Assembly: GCA_030146155.1 (NCBI GenBank)
Contig: JASLCF010000032.1
Coordinates: forward strand, 1 to 12,349
Source of the DNA: Savagea sp.
Lineage (GTDB): Bacteria; Bacillota; Bacilli; Bacillales_A; Planococcaceae
Length of the DNA: 12,349 nucleotides
Direction: 5' to 3'
The number at the start of each line of letters is the position of its first letter. The stretch's first letter is position 1. Of the stretch, positions 1 to 7,120 are shown one piece after another. The notes beneath the pieces are model-generated. The model made no database searches and had not been told where the DNA came from. It saw only the letters and a list, made by a program, of their open reading frames with translations. The translations under genes and the position numbers were made by a program.

Positions 1-60
1 AGGAGGCAAAACGAACGCCCTCAGGAAAGCAAAGTCTGCAACGGAAAGCAAATTCATCTA
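1..60. repeat. short direct repeat in a T-poor spacer, possibly part of a dispersed intergenic element
   Basis: The 10-mer GGAAAGCAAA occurs twice, at 24-33 and 43-52, 19 bp apart, in a purine- and C-rich, T-poor stretch. The wording resembles dispersed intergenic repeats I recall from Bacillaceae and Planococcaceae genomes, but that is memory and not a search result. A reading frame is open from base 1 to a TAA at 85-87 with no start in view, so this could instead be the 3' end of a truncated upstream gene. Neither reading is secure. Confidence 0.25.
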
Positions 61-118
61 CAAACACCCCATTCACAACTAATATAAGAATTACCACCCA
101 CCCAACATGTGAAAAATA

Positions 119-127
119 TGTTACAAT
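119..127 (+). promoter_or_regulatory. extended -10 promoter of the ABC exporter
   Basis: TGT followed by TACAAT (122-127) fits the TGn-TATAAT extended -10 form, with five of six hexamer bases matching. No recognisable -35 lies 16-18 bp upstream, which is tolerated for extended -10 promoters. A transcript would start near 133-135, inside the adjacent Fur-box-like palindrome, leaving a leader of about 30 nt before the start codon. Confidence 0.4.
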
Positions 128-142
128 TGAAAATCATTATCA
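128..142. promoter_or_regulatory. Fur-box-like operator
   Basis: TGAAAATCATTATCA matches the Bacillales 7-1-7 Fur motif TGATAATnATTATCA at 13 of 14 defined positions. It lies directly downstream of the -10 element and covers the expected transcription start, the classic place for iron-dependent repression. PerR and Zur boxes are related, but the ATTATCA half-site favours Fur. The assignment is inference from sequence only. Confidence 0.6.
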
Positions 143-163
143 CAACACAAGGGGGACATCCAT

Positions 164-1882
164 TTGGTTAAACGTTTTTTCACCTACTACAAACCACACC
201 GACGACTCTTCATCATCGACTTCTTTAGTGCAATCGTCGTCGCCTTACTCGACTTAGCATTCCCAATCGCCGTCAAATGGTTCATTGACGTACTCCTCCC
301 CGAAGGAGACTGGGGCAAAATCACAACAATCAGTATCTTACTCCTCTTCACATACGTACTCAGCACATTCCTCAACTTTATCGTCGCCTACTTTGGACAT
401 AAACTAGGAACAAACATTGAAACCGACATGCGTGAAGAATTATTCGGACATGTCCAGAAGCAATCTTTCCGCTTCTTCGACAACAACAAAACAGGCCACA
501 TCATGAGCCGTATTACCAACGATTTATTTGAAATCGGCGAACTCGCTCACCACGGCCCGGAAGACATATTCATTGCAATCATGACCATCATTGGTGCAAG
601 CATACTCATGTTTAATATCAATGCTGAACTCGCACTCATAGCCATTATTATGGTTCCAGTCCTTGCGATACTCGTTTCATATAGTAACAAAAAAATGAAC
701 ACAGCCTGGCGAAATATTTATGGTGACATCGCAGAAATCAACTCACGTGTCGAAGACTCTGTTGCAGGCTCCCGTGTTGTTCAATCTTTTACCAACGAAA
801 CTTACGAAATGGAACGCTTCCGAAAAAATAACTATCAATTCCGTTCAGCTAAGCTACGTGCCTATAAAGTAATGGCTTGGGCGACTTCGACTATTTTTAT
901 GACAACTCGCTTATCTACACTAGTCATTCTAGTTGTTGGCTCATGGTTCGTCTTCCAAGGCAATTTAACCAACGGAGAACTGGTCAGCTTTGTACTCTTC
1001 ACTAACGTACTGGTCAGACCCGTTGATAAAATTAGTGCCTTGCTCGAACTTTACCCGAAAGGAATGGCTGGCTTCAAACGCTTTACAGAAATGTTAGATG
1101 AGCAGCCTGATGTAGAAGATAAAGAAAATGCATTAGCCGTTGATCACCTTTCCGGTAATATTGCTTTCCATGATGTCTCTTTTGCTTATGAAGATGGCAG
1201 AAAAGTATTAAACCGAATCAACTTAACGATTCATGCTGGAGAAACCGTTGCGTTTGTAGGACCTAGTGGAGCTGGTAAAACGACCATCTGTACCTTAATT
1301 CCACGCTTTTATGACGTGACAGAAGGTTCGATTACCATCGACAACCATGATCTCCGTGACCTTACACAGCAGTCATTACGTTCACAAATTGGGACCGTTC
1401 AACAAGACGTCTTTCTATTTACTGGAACGATTCGTGAAAACATCGCTTATGGTAATTTGCAAGCAACCAATCAGGAAATTGAACGTGCTGCCCAACAAGC
1501 TCATTTAACAGATATGATTGCTAATTTACCAGAAGGACTTGAAACCCAAATAGGTGAGCGTGGCTTAAAATTATCTGGAGGGCAAAAACAACGACTCGCA
1601 ATTGCTCGTATGTTTTTAAAGAATCCACCCATTTTAATATTGGATGAAGCGACAAGTGCATTAGATACAGCGACAGAGCAAATCATTCAACAATCGCTTG
1701 ATGAACTTGCTGAAAACCGTACAACCCTTGTGATTGCCCATCGCTTGGCAACCATTCGAAATGCCGATCGCGTCATTGTAGTGACAGAAAACGGTATAGA
1801 AGAACAGGGAACTTATGAAGAATTATTAGAAAATAAAGGACTTTTTGCTCATTTACATGAAATTCAATTTAGAAATGTTTAA
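164..1882 (+). CDS. ABC exporter half-transporter (membrane domain fused to ATPase)
   Basis: A 572-residue single-chain half-transporter of the Sav1866/MsbA architecture, expected to act as a dimer in the cytoplasmic membrane and export a substrate at the cost of ATP. The N-terminal half (about 15-300) holds the transmembrane helices and coupling helices. The ATPase domain follows, with Walker A GPSGAGKT (366-373), Q-loop (QQD, 413-415), signature LSGGQ (470-474), Walker B LILDEA (491-496), D-loop SALD and switch His526. All catalytic motifs are intact. The start is TTG with a strong AAGGGGG site 7 nt upstream. It stands alone, with a Fur-box-like operator in front, so an iron-responsive role is inferred; lipid, drug, haem or siderophore cargo cannot be told apart. 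Early codons are strongly C-ending and later ones are not. Confidence 0.93.
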   Translation: MVKRFFTYYKPHRRLFIIDFFSAIVVALLDLAFPIAVKWFIDVLLPEGDWGKITTISILLLFTYVLSTFLNFIVAYFGHKLGTNIETDMREELFGHVQKQSFRFFDNNKTGHIMSRITNDLFEIGELAHHGPEDIFIAIMTIIGASILMFNINAELALIAIIMVPVLAILVSYSNKKMNTAWRNIYGDIAEINSRVEDSVAGSRVVQSFTNETYEMERFRKNNYQFRSAKLRAYKVMAWATSTIFMTTRLSTLVILVVGSWFVFQGNLTNGELVSFVLFTNVLVRPVDKISALLELYPKGMAGFKRFTEMLDEQPDVEDKENALAVDHLSGNIAFHDVSFAYEDGRKVLNRINLTIHAGETVAFVGPSGAGKTTICTLIPRFYDVTEGSITIDNHDLRDLTQQSLRSQIGTVQQDVFLFTGTIRENIAYGNLQATNQEIERAAQQAHLTDMIANLPEGLETQIGERGLKLSGGQKQRLAIARMFLKNPPILILDEATSALDTATEQIIQQSLDELAENRTTLVIAHRLATIRNADRVIVVTENGIEEQGTYEELLENKGLFAHLHEIQFRNV

Positions 1883-1929
1883 AAAAAAAGAGAAAGTGGT
1901 AAAGATTACTTCCCCACTCCCCCTTTTTT
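1881..1929 (-). terminator. reverse-strand terminator for hflX
   Basis: Read on the minus strand, six A, five G and AGTGG pair with CCACT, TTCTC and a T tract. This gives a continuous 16-bp stem with three G-U wobbles, running into a nine-T tract (1889-1881). On the plus strand the wobbles become A-C mismatches, so the element is directional. It overlaps the last two bases of the exporter's stop codon. Confidence 0.6.
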
Positions 1930-1947
1930 ATAAACGGGTAGTATTTA

Positions 1948-1984
1948 CCGTACAGTCGACTCAGTCACTGTACGGGCTTTTTTT
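1948..1984 (+). terminator. forward terminator for the ABC exporter
   Basis: CCGTACAGT (1948-1956) pairs with ACTGTACGG (1967-1975), a 9-bp perfect stem with a 10-nt loop, followed by GC and seven T (1978-1984). The T tract reaches into the last codon of the convergent hflX. There is no T tract on the other side, so it serves forward transcripts. Confidence 0.8.
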
Positions 1985-3269
1985 ATTCTACAACATATGA
2001 CGCAAGTTGCTTCGCCAATCGTTCTGACCATTCTACAACTAGTTTCGTTCCTTCTTCAACATACTCCGTTGCAATGACATGCGCTTCTTCATTAAGCAAA
2101 GCGACATACTCACCCTCATCATAAGGAATACAAACAGTTGCCTTATGATAGTCGCTGAACACGACCTCAGTAACCTTTTGAACCAATTCGTCTAACCCTT
2201 CACCGGTTTTCGCTGACAACCAAATTTCTTCACCCTTTACATAAGGGTACGGCATATCTGTACGATCGGCCTTATTATAAACATACAACGTTTCAATGTT
2301 TTCAACACCGACTTCTACTAACGTTTCATTGGTCACATCCATCATGTATCTAAATTCAGGGTGAGACGCATCCACCACATGTAATAATAAATCTGCCTCT
2401 CTCGCCTCTTCTAAGGTTGAACGGAATGCCTTCACAAGATGGTGAGGCAACTTAGAGACAAAGCCAACCGTATCCGTTAAAATGAAATTCTTGTTATTCT
2501 CCAACTCAATCATCCGGACAGATGTATCAAGCGTCGCAAATAACATATCTTTTTCAAACACTTCTTTCTCTGTCTGCTCATCAAATTTACGCAGTAACCC
2601 ATTCATCAATGTCGATTTTCCTGCGTTTGTATAACCTACAATCGATACAACTGGAAGACCGCTTCGATTTCTTTGTTTTCTTTGCGTTTGTCTTTGTTTC
2701 TCCGCCTTTTCAAGTTCTCGATTTAATTTGGCAATTTGATCTTCAATTACACGTCGATCGAGTTCAAGTTTTGTCTCTCCTGCCCCTTTGTTTTTAAATC
2801 CACCACCTGTTCCACCGCCTTGACGACTCAATGAAGATCGCAATCCGACGAGACGTGGTAAAAAGTATTGCAACTGGGCAATCTCAACTTGCATTCGCGC
2901 TTCATGTGTTCGTGCTCGTCTTGAAAAGATATCTAAAATCAGCATCGTTCGGTCAATGACTTTACAGGCTAACGACTCCTCTAGATTTCGAATCTGTGAG
3001 GGAGATAATTCATCATTAATAATAATTAAATTAGCATCTAACTGTTCATACATGACACGAATTTCATCAATTTTTCCTTTCCCAACATAAAATGTAGGAT
3101 GAACGCGCGGCAAATTTTGTGTGACCGTGCCTACGACTTCTACATCTAATGCTTCTGCTAAACTCGCTAGCTCTTCCAGTTCGTAAGCAAAATGTAAATC
3201 AGCTGCTTCTTGAACGGCAACAAGCAGAGCTCTTTCTTCTAGTAATTCTAATTCTTCCATGATTTTCAT
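1983..3269 (-). CDS. hflX: HflX-family ribosome-associated GTPase
   Basis: A 428-residue HflX GTPase. HflX proteins bind the 50S subunit and split stalled or stress-inactivated ribosomes. The N-terminal HflX domain (about 15-180) contains VGKGK and INDELSPSQIRNLE. A glycine-rich loop (150-170) leads to a coiled stretch rich in K, R, E and Q (172-203). The G domain follows, with G1 GYTNAGKST (212-220), G3 DTVGF (266-270), G4 NKAD (332-335) and G5 SAKTGEGL near 352. The loop reads GGGTGGGFKNKGAGETKLE, whereas the usual form is GGIGTRGPGETKLE, so this may be a second paralogue beside a canonical hflX elsewhere. A second in-frame ATG three codons in (3258-3260) has a well-spaced AAAGGA site, so the true start may be there. 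A sigma-B-like promoter precedes it. Confidence 0.93.
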   Translation of the reverse strand: MKIMEELELLEERALLVAVQEAADLHFAYELEELASLAEALDVEVVGTVTQNLPRVHPTFYVGKGKIDEIRVMYEQLDANLIIINDELSPSQIRNLEESLACKVIDRTMLILDIFSRRARTHEARMQVEIAQLQYFLPRLVGLRSSLSRQGGGTGGGFKNKGAGETKLELDRRVIEDQIAKLNRELEKAEKQRQTQRKQRNRSGLPVVSIVGYTNAGKSTLMNGLLRKFDEQTEKEVFEKDMLFATLDTSVRMIELENNKNFILTDTVGFVSKLPHHLVKAFRSTLEEAREADLLLHVVDASHPEFRYMMDVTNETLVEVGVENIETLYVYNKADRTDMPYPYVKGEEIWLSAKTGEGLDELVQKVTEVVFSDYHKATVCIPYDEGEYVALLNEEAHVIATEYVEEGTKLVVEWSERLAKQLASYVVE

Positions 3270-3297
3270 CCTTTACCTTCCTGACTTATAAGTAAGT

Positions 3298-3322
3298 ATA
3301 GCCGATAAAGGCTTGTTCAAAC
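3298..3322 (-). promoter_or_regulatory. sigma-B-like promoter of hflX
   Basis: On the minus strand GTTTGA (3322-3317), 13 bp, then GGCTAT (3303-3298). The sigma-B consensus in Bacillales is GTTTAA, 12-15 bp, GGGTAT, so there is one mismatch in each box at good spacing. A sigma-A reading is weaker, because the -35 TTGAAC lies only 14 bp from TATACT. The leader would be about 20 nt. Confidence 0.35.
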
Positions 3323-3328
3323 AAAGAA

Positions 3329-3367
3329 AGAGACATCCTCTATTTTAGTCAAATAGAAAATGTCTCT
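3329..3367 (-). terminator. terminator of putP
   Basis: AGAGACAT (3329-3336) pairs with ATGTCTCT (3360-3367), and an inner CTATTT/AAATAG stem (3340-3345 with 3351-3356) extends the hairpin over a small internal loop. On the minus strand a T-rich run follows (TTCTTTGTTT). On the plus strand seven T follow at 3369-3375, so it can also stop forward read-through. Confidence 0.75.
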
Positions 3368-3373
3368 CTTTTT

Positions 3374-4921
3374 TTATTCGTTACGGCTTCTTTCTAGCAA
3401 TTCTAGAGAAGCATCAAATTCTTTTTCAATTTCTGGATTTTTCTTATAGGTCATGTTACTTACAATCACAGTGACTAATAAGTTTAAGATGAATGCAGGC
3501 ACGATTTCATATAACATACCTGACAATGAGTCAATGCTACCCCAAGTGAATGCAGTAATCGCACCGACAAGCATACCTGCAATGGCACCTTTAGCTGTGA
3601 TTTTTCTCCAGTAAAGGGATAACAAGATGATCGGACCGAACGCACCACCGAAGCCTGCCCAAGCAAATGCGACGAGTGATAAAATAGATTCACTATTCGG
3701 CCAAGCTAATGCCATCGCTACAACAGATACTAATAATACTGCCATACGACCTAAAAATACATAATGCTTATCATCTTTATCTGATTTCAGAACTGCTTTA
3801 TATAAGTCTTCTACCAGAGCAGATGAAGTAACGATCAATTGAGAAGAAATCGTACTCATTACCGCTGCTAATACTGCTGCTAATACAATCCCTGCAATCA
3901 ATGGGTGGAATAACACTTGTCCCATTGTAATAAATACAGTTTCAGGGTCAATTGCTCCGATATCGCCACCATTTTTAGCATAGTGTGCTAATCCTACAAT
4001 TGCAGTTGCACTTGCACCGAGTAAGCTTAAAATCATCCAACCGATTCCGATACGACGTGCATTCTTCGTTTCTTTAATCGATTCAATTGCCATAAAACGA
4101 ACGATGATATGTGGTTGCCCGAAATAACCCAGTCCCCAAGCTACAGATGAAATGACACCCGCTAAAGTGAGGGCCTTCATCTTATCAATACTCGTGAGAT
4201 ATTCGGCTAATGGCGAGCCTTCTGCTACACCATTCACTAAGCTGAAATGATTCGGGTTCAATGAAAGAATGATTTCTTTTAATTCGCCAAATCCACCTAA
4301 TGTAAATACACCGATAATAGGTACTAAAATTAAAGCGAAGAACATAATTAAACCTTGTACAAAGTCTGTATAACTTACTGCTAAAAAGCCACCAAATAAC
4401 GTATAAGCAATCACAACAACAGAAACAAGAATCAATCCTTTATGGTAATCTAATCCAAATGAACTTTCAAAGAATTTTCCTCCTGCAACCATTCCTGAAG
4501 ATACATAGAATGTGAAGAATACCAGAATAACAATCCCTGATACCACACGTAAAATTCTAGAACTATCTTTCAGACGATTTTCCAAGAAACTTGGCACTGT
4601 GATTGAATCGTTCACCTCTGTGTACGTACGTAAACGTGGGGCTACGAACATCCAGTTCAAGTAAGCTCCTGTTGTGAGTCCAATTGCAATCCATAACTCA
4701 CCAAATCCAAATAAATAAATGGCCCCTGGTAATCCCATGAGCAACCAACCAGACATATCCGCCGCTCCCGCACTTAAAGCGGTTACAGCTGGTCCAAGCG
4801 AACGGCCGCCTAACATATAATCTGTAAGGTTAGAAGTCTTCTTAAATGAATACCAGCCAATCCAAAGTAAGACAAGCATATAAATAATAATAGCAATCAA
4901 TTGATACATTTGATCTGACAT
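3374..4921 (-). CDS. putP: sodium/proline symporter PutP
   Basis: A 515-residue member of the sodium:solute symporter family that takes up proline with Na+ across the cytoplasmic membrane, for nutrition or osmoprotection. Residues 35-68 (YMLGGRSLGP to MGLPGA) closely match E. coli PutP as I recall it, including Asp55, Ser57 and Gly58 of the Na+/proline site; E. coli Ser54 is Ala here. WGLGYFGQPHIIVRFMA and AAVMSTISSQL, the second Na+-site helix, are also present. Length and about 13 hydrophobic segments fit the family. The GGAG site is 11 nt from ATG, a little far. It is single, with its own promoter and terminator; no putA/putB proline catabolic gene is adjacent, which suits an uptake role. 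Confidence 0.95.
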   Translation of the reverse strand: MSDQMYQLIAIIIYMLVLLWIGWYSFKKTSNLTDYMLGGRSLGPAVTALSAGAADMSGWLLMGLPGAIYLFGFGELWIAIGLTTGAYLNWMFVAPRLRTYTEVNDSITVPSFLENRLKDSSRILRVVSGIVILVFFTFYVSSGMVAGGKFFESSFGLDYHKGLILVSVVVIAYTLFGGFLAVSYTDFVQGLIMFFALILVPIIGVFTLGGFGELKEIILSLNPNHFSLVNGVAEGSPLAEYLTSIDKMKALTLAGVISSVAWGLGYFGQPHIIVRFMAIESIKETKNARRIGIGWMILSLLGASATAIVGLAHYAKNGGDIGAIDPETVFITMGQVLFHPLIAGIVLAAVLAAVMSTISSQLIVTSSALVEDLYKAVLKSDKDDKHYVFLGRMAVLLVSVVAMALAWPNSESILSLVAFAWAGFGGAFGPIILLSLYWRKITAKGAIAGMLVGAITAFTWGSIDSLSGMLYEIVPAFILNLLVTVIVSNMTYKKNPEIEKEFDASLELLERSRNE

Positions 4922-4957
4922 GACTTACATCTCTCCTTTTTCAATTTGTTCAGCTTA

Positions 4958-4970
4958 TCAACAGTGTTGA
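4958..4970. promoter_or_regulatory. perfect palindrome in the putP leader, possible operator
   Basis: TCAACA-G-TGTTGA is a perfect 6-1-6 inverted repeat between the putP promoter and ribosome site. It could bind a dimeric repressor or form a small leader hairpin. It does not match a CcpA, Fur or CodY site that I recognise, so the regulator is unknown. Confidence 0.35.
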
Positions 4971-5031
4971 GTTGATTATTATAAATTCTATACTATTCTA
5001 AAAAATAAATCTGTTAGATAGGCTTGTATTT

Positions 5032-5060
5032 ATTAAATAGTAAATCGATAAAAAAATCAA
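5032..5060 (-). promoter_or_regulatory. sigma-A promoter of putP
   Basis: On the minus strand TTGATT (5060-5055), 17 bp, then TTTAAT (5037-5032): four of six and five of six matches at ideal spacing. The leader would be about 100 nt and carries the TCAACA palindrome. A TATAAT at 4983-4978 lacks a good -35 and is the alternative. Confidence 0.45.
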
Positions 5061-5362
5061 GGTGCTTTTGCTAATAACTATTGAATTGACTAGAATGACA
5101 CCGTTTTATTTGTGTTGTTTTTCACAATCTTTCCCTTCGTTTTCCATTCATTACAATCAGAGAATTTTAATAGAATGCTATTTCAAACTACCTTTTCATC
5201 GTACTTTCTCCTTTATATTCTGATTGAGGCACCTGTTATGCTGTTTGAAATATCATTTTCTTGATAGCTAACTGGCTCTTTCTTTTACTGGTCACCGATT
5301 GAAAACAAAAACCCTTACACTCAGAACTGGCGTAGGGCTGCGAGATAGAATCCCCACAACAT
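5061..5362. other. gene-free spacer between yerD and putP, possibly with gene relics
   Basis: No open frame here has both a ribosome site and useful length. On the minus strand an excellent AAAGGAG site (5208-5214) with 8-nt spacing precedes ATG AAA AGG TAG (5199-5188), a three-codon frame. Further along, GAAGGGAAAGATT precedes GTG and an 11-codon frame. Around 5310-5350 the sequence turns richer in G+C. This looks like decayed coding DNA or a leader, and I could not identify a parent gene or insertion sequence. Confidence 0.3.
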
Positions 5363-5416
5363 AAAAAAACTCTTAGCAGAAAAAATCCTTTAAAGGGATT
5401 CATTTTCTGCTAAGAG
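5363..5416 (-). terminator. strong terminator of yerD
   Basis: CTCTTAGCAGAAAA (5370-5383) pairs with TTTTCTGCTAAGAG (5403-5416), 14 bp, with an inner AATCC/GGATT stem. On the minus strand the arm runs into seven T (5369-5363). It begins 14 bp past the yerD stop codon. Confidence 0.88.
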
Positions 5417-5430
5417 ATAGCTGTTCACAC

Positions 5431-6990
5431 TTATTCTACTGGGAATACACGGCCACGCTCATCTTTAAAGACCACATGTTCACGTGTTAATTCTTTTGGA
5501 GATTTTAAGCCTGCCGCAGCTGCTACACGATACAATCCTTCACGCATCGTCAATACATAGTTCGTTACACGGTATTGTTTTTCATCTACTACTAGACCTT
5601 GTTGTAATTTTGCATCTGTCGTCGCAACTCCTGCTGGACAATCATTCGTATGACAGCTTCCTGCCATGATACATCCGACAGAAATCATGAATGAACGAGC
5701 TCCCTGTACTAAGTCTGCGCCTAATGCTAATGCAATAGCTGCAGAGTCAGGTGTTGTGATTTTACCTGAAGCAATAATTTTTAATTTATCACGTACTCCA
5801 AATTCTTTTAATGAGTTGTCAAGAATCGGAAGTGCAGAACGTAATGGTAAGCCTAATGTATCTGCTAGGTCTTGGTAAGTCGCACCTGACCCACCTTCTC
5901 CACCATCAATTGAAATGAAGTCTGGGTGACGACCTGTTTCACCCATATATCTACATAATTCATCTGCATCCATCTTACTTCCAATAACAATTTTAATTCC
6001 AACTGGTTTTCCACTATTGTTTCGAACCATTTCAATGAAATCAAACATTGTATCTAAATCATGGAACTGACGGAAACGGTTTGGACTATTAATTGTTGTA
6101 TGAGGTACTACGTTACGGATTGCTGCAATTTCTTCTGATACTTTACTGCCTTCAACGTGCCCACCACGCATTTTAGAACCTTGTGCAATTTTAATTTCAA
6201 ATGCTTTGATTTGTGGCATCGCTGCTTTTTCTTTTAACAGTTCAATACTGAAGTCTCCTTCTTTCGTACGGAAACCATATAAACCTGAACCGATTTGAGC
6301 GATTAAATCTGCGCCGCCTTTAATATGGTAAGGAGATACGCCACCTTCACCTGTATTCATCCATGAACCTGGTACTCTTGCAATCCCGCTAGACAACGCT
6401 GTAATCGCATTTTGACCAAGACCCCCATAACTCATCGCTGCTTGACCAATAAATCCACGCACACGGAATGGGTGCTCAAGATCTGGACCTAATACAATTG
6501 CGTCTTCCTCTGGGAGTAACCATGGAAGTGCTTCTACCTCTTCACGATGCTCTTTACGAGAAAGCAAGTTATCTTCATCAATGACGTATTTCATTGTGTC
6601 TACAAGTTGAGAATTATCAACCGAAAGCTCTTCTACTTGCGTTGTAAACATCGCATTTCTTAAATAGTATCCTGGTTTTGTAAAATCTTTTTTAGAACCA
6701 AATCCAATGACATTACTTAAATACTTCCCTGGCATTACCATATTCAAGTACTGTTCACGACTGAAAGGACGTCCTTCGTTGTCTCCATCAAACAAATATT
6801 GACGGAACTCAGGTCCTGTCTTTTCTAAAATATAACGTACTCTTCCTAGTAATGGGAAGTTTCTTAAAATTGCGTGTTGTTTTTGTTTTCTGTCGAAACG
6901 GTACAGGTAAAAGATTGTCCCGAGTGGAATGACAATTAAAAACAGCACAAGTAGCGTTACCGTAATGTTAATACCTTCTAACCAAGCCAT
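5431..6990 (-). CDS. yerD: membrane-anchored FMN/Fe-S glutamate synthase-like protein
   Basis: A 519-residue protein with an N-terminal transmembrane helix (about 5-28) and a glutamate synthase FMN/Fe-S domain (about 140-480). It has SYGGLGQNAI, GGHVEGSKVS, SIDGGEGGSGATY and a CX5CX4C cluster motif (Cys440, 446, 451) that in GltB binds a [3Fe-4S] centre. It lacks the glutaminase domain of GltB, and no gltD partner is next to it, so true glutamate synthesis is doubtful; YerD-type proteins are of uncertain reaction and electron donor. I chose ATG at 6988-6990, because AAGAAGG sits 9-11 nt upstream. A GTG four codons earlier would overlap that site. The substrate is unknown. Confidence 0.85.
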   Translation of the reverse strand: MAWLEGINITVTLLVLFLIVIPLGTIFYLYRFDRKQKQHAILRNFPLLGRVRYILEKTGPEFRQYLFDGDNEGRPFSREQYLNMVMPGKYLSNVIGFGSKKDFTKPGYYLRNAMFTTQVEELSVDNSQLVDTMKYVIDEDNLLSRKEHREEVEALPWLLPEEDAIVLGPDLEHPFRVRGFIGQAAMSYGGLGQNAITALSSGIARVPGSWMNTGEGGVSPYHIKGGADLIAQIGSGLYGFRTKEGDFSIELLKEKAAMPQIKAFEIKIAQGSKMRGGHVEGSKVSEEIAAIRNVVPHTTINSPNRFRQFHDLDTMFDFIEMVRNNSGKPVGIKIVIGSKMDADELCRYMGETGRHPDFISIDGGEGGSGATYQDLADTLGLPLRSALPILDNSLKEFGVRDKLKIIASGKITTPDSAAIALALGADLVQGARSFMISVGCIMAGSCHTNDCPAGVATTDAKLQQGLVVDEKQYRVTNYVLTMREGLYRVAAAAGLKSPKELTREHVVFKDERGRVFPVE

Positions 6991-7078
6991 TTTTGTTTGC
7001 ACCTTCTTTAAAATTAATATTTTCTATTTTAGACGCTATTTTCTGTCTCTCTAGTAGTTTATCATGTATCCTAGAATT

Positions 7079-7108
7079 ATTATATGCAAAATTTTTTACC
7101 AGTTGAAA
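7079..7108 (-). promoter_or_regulatory. possible yerD promoter in the divergent spacer
   Basis: On the minus strand a perfect TATAAT (7084-7079) follows a poor -35 TTTCAA (7108-7103) at 18 bp. The leader would be about 80 nt. The -35 overlaps the nfrA ribosome site on the other strand. A forward TATTAT (7078-7083) on the same bases may serve nfrA, but its -35 is weak. Confidence 0.35.
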
Positions 7109-7120
7109 GGGGTTTTTTAC

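Noticed and set aside
5095..5223. Forward 42-codon frame in the putP-yerD spacer
   Set aside because: No ribosome site, Phe/Ser-rich translation typical of antisense A+T-rich DNA, and no recognisable similarity.
5310..5340. Possible hairpin or insertion-sequence end around CCCTTAC...GTAGGG
   Set aside because: The pairing is short and bulged, there is no partner end, no target duplication and no transposase fragment.
7064..7120. Upstream ATG extension of nfrA by 19 codons
   Set aside because: No ribosome site, foreign to the family, and it spans promoter-like sequence; the internal ATG has GAAAGGGG at 8 nt.
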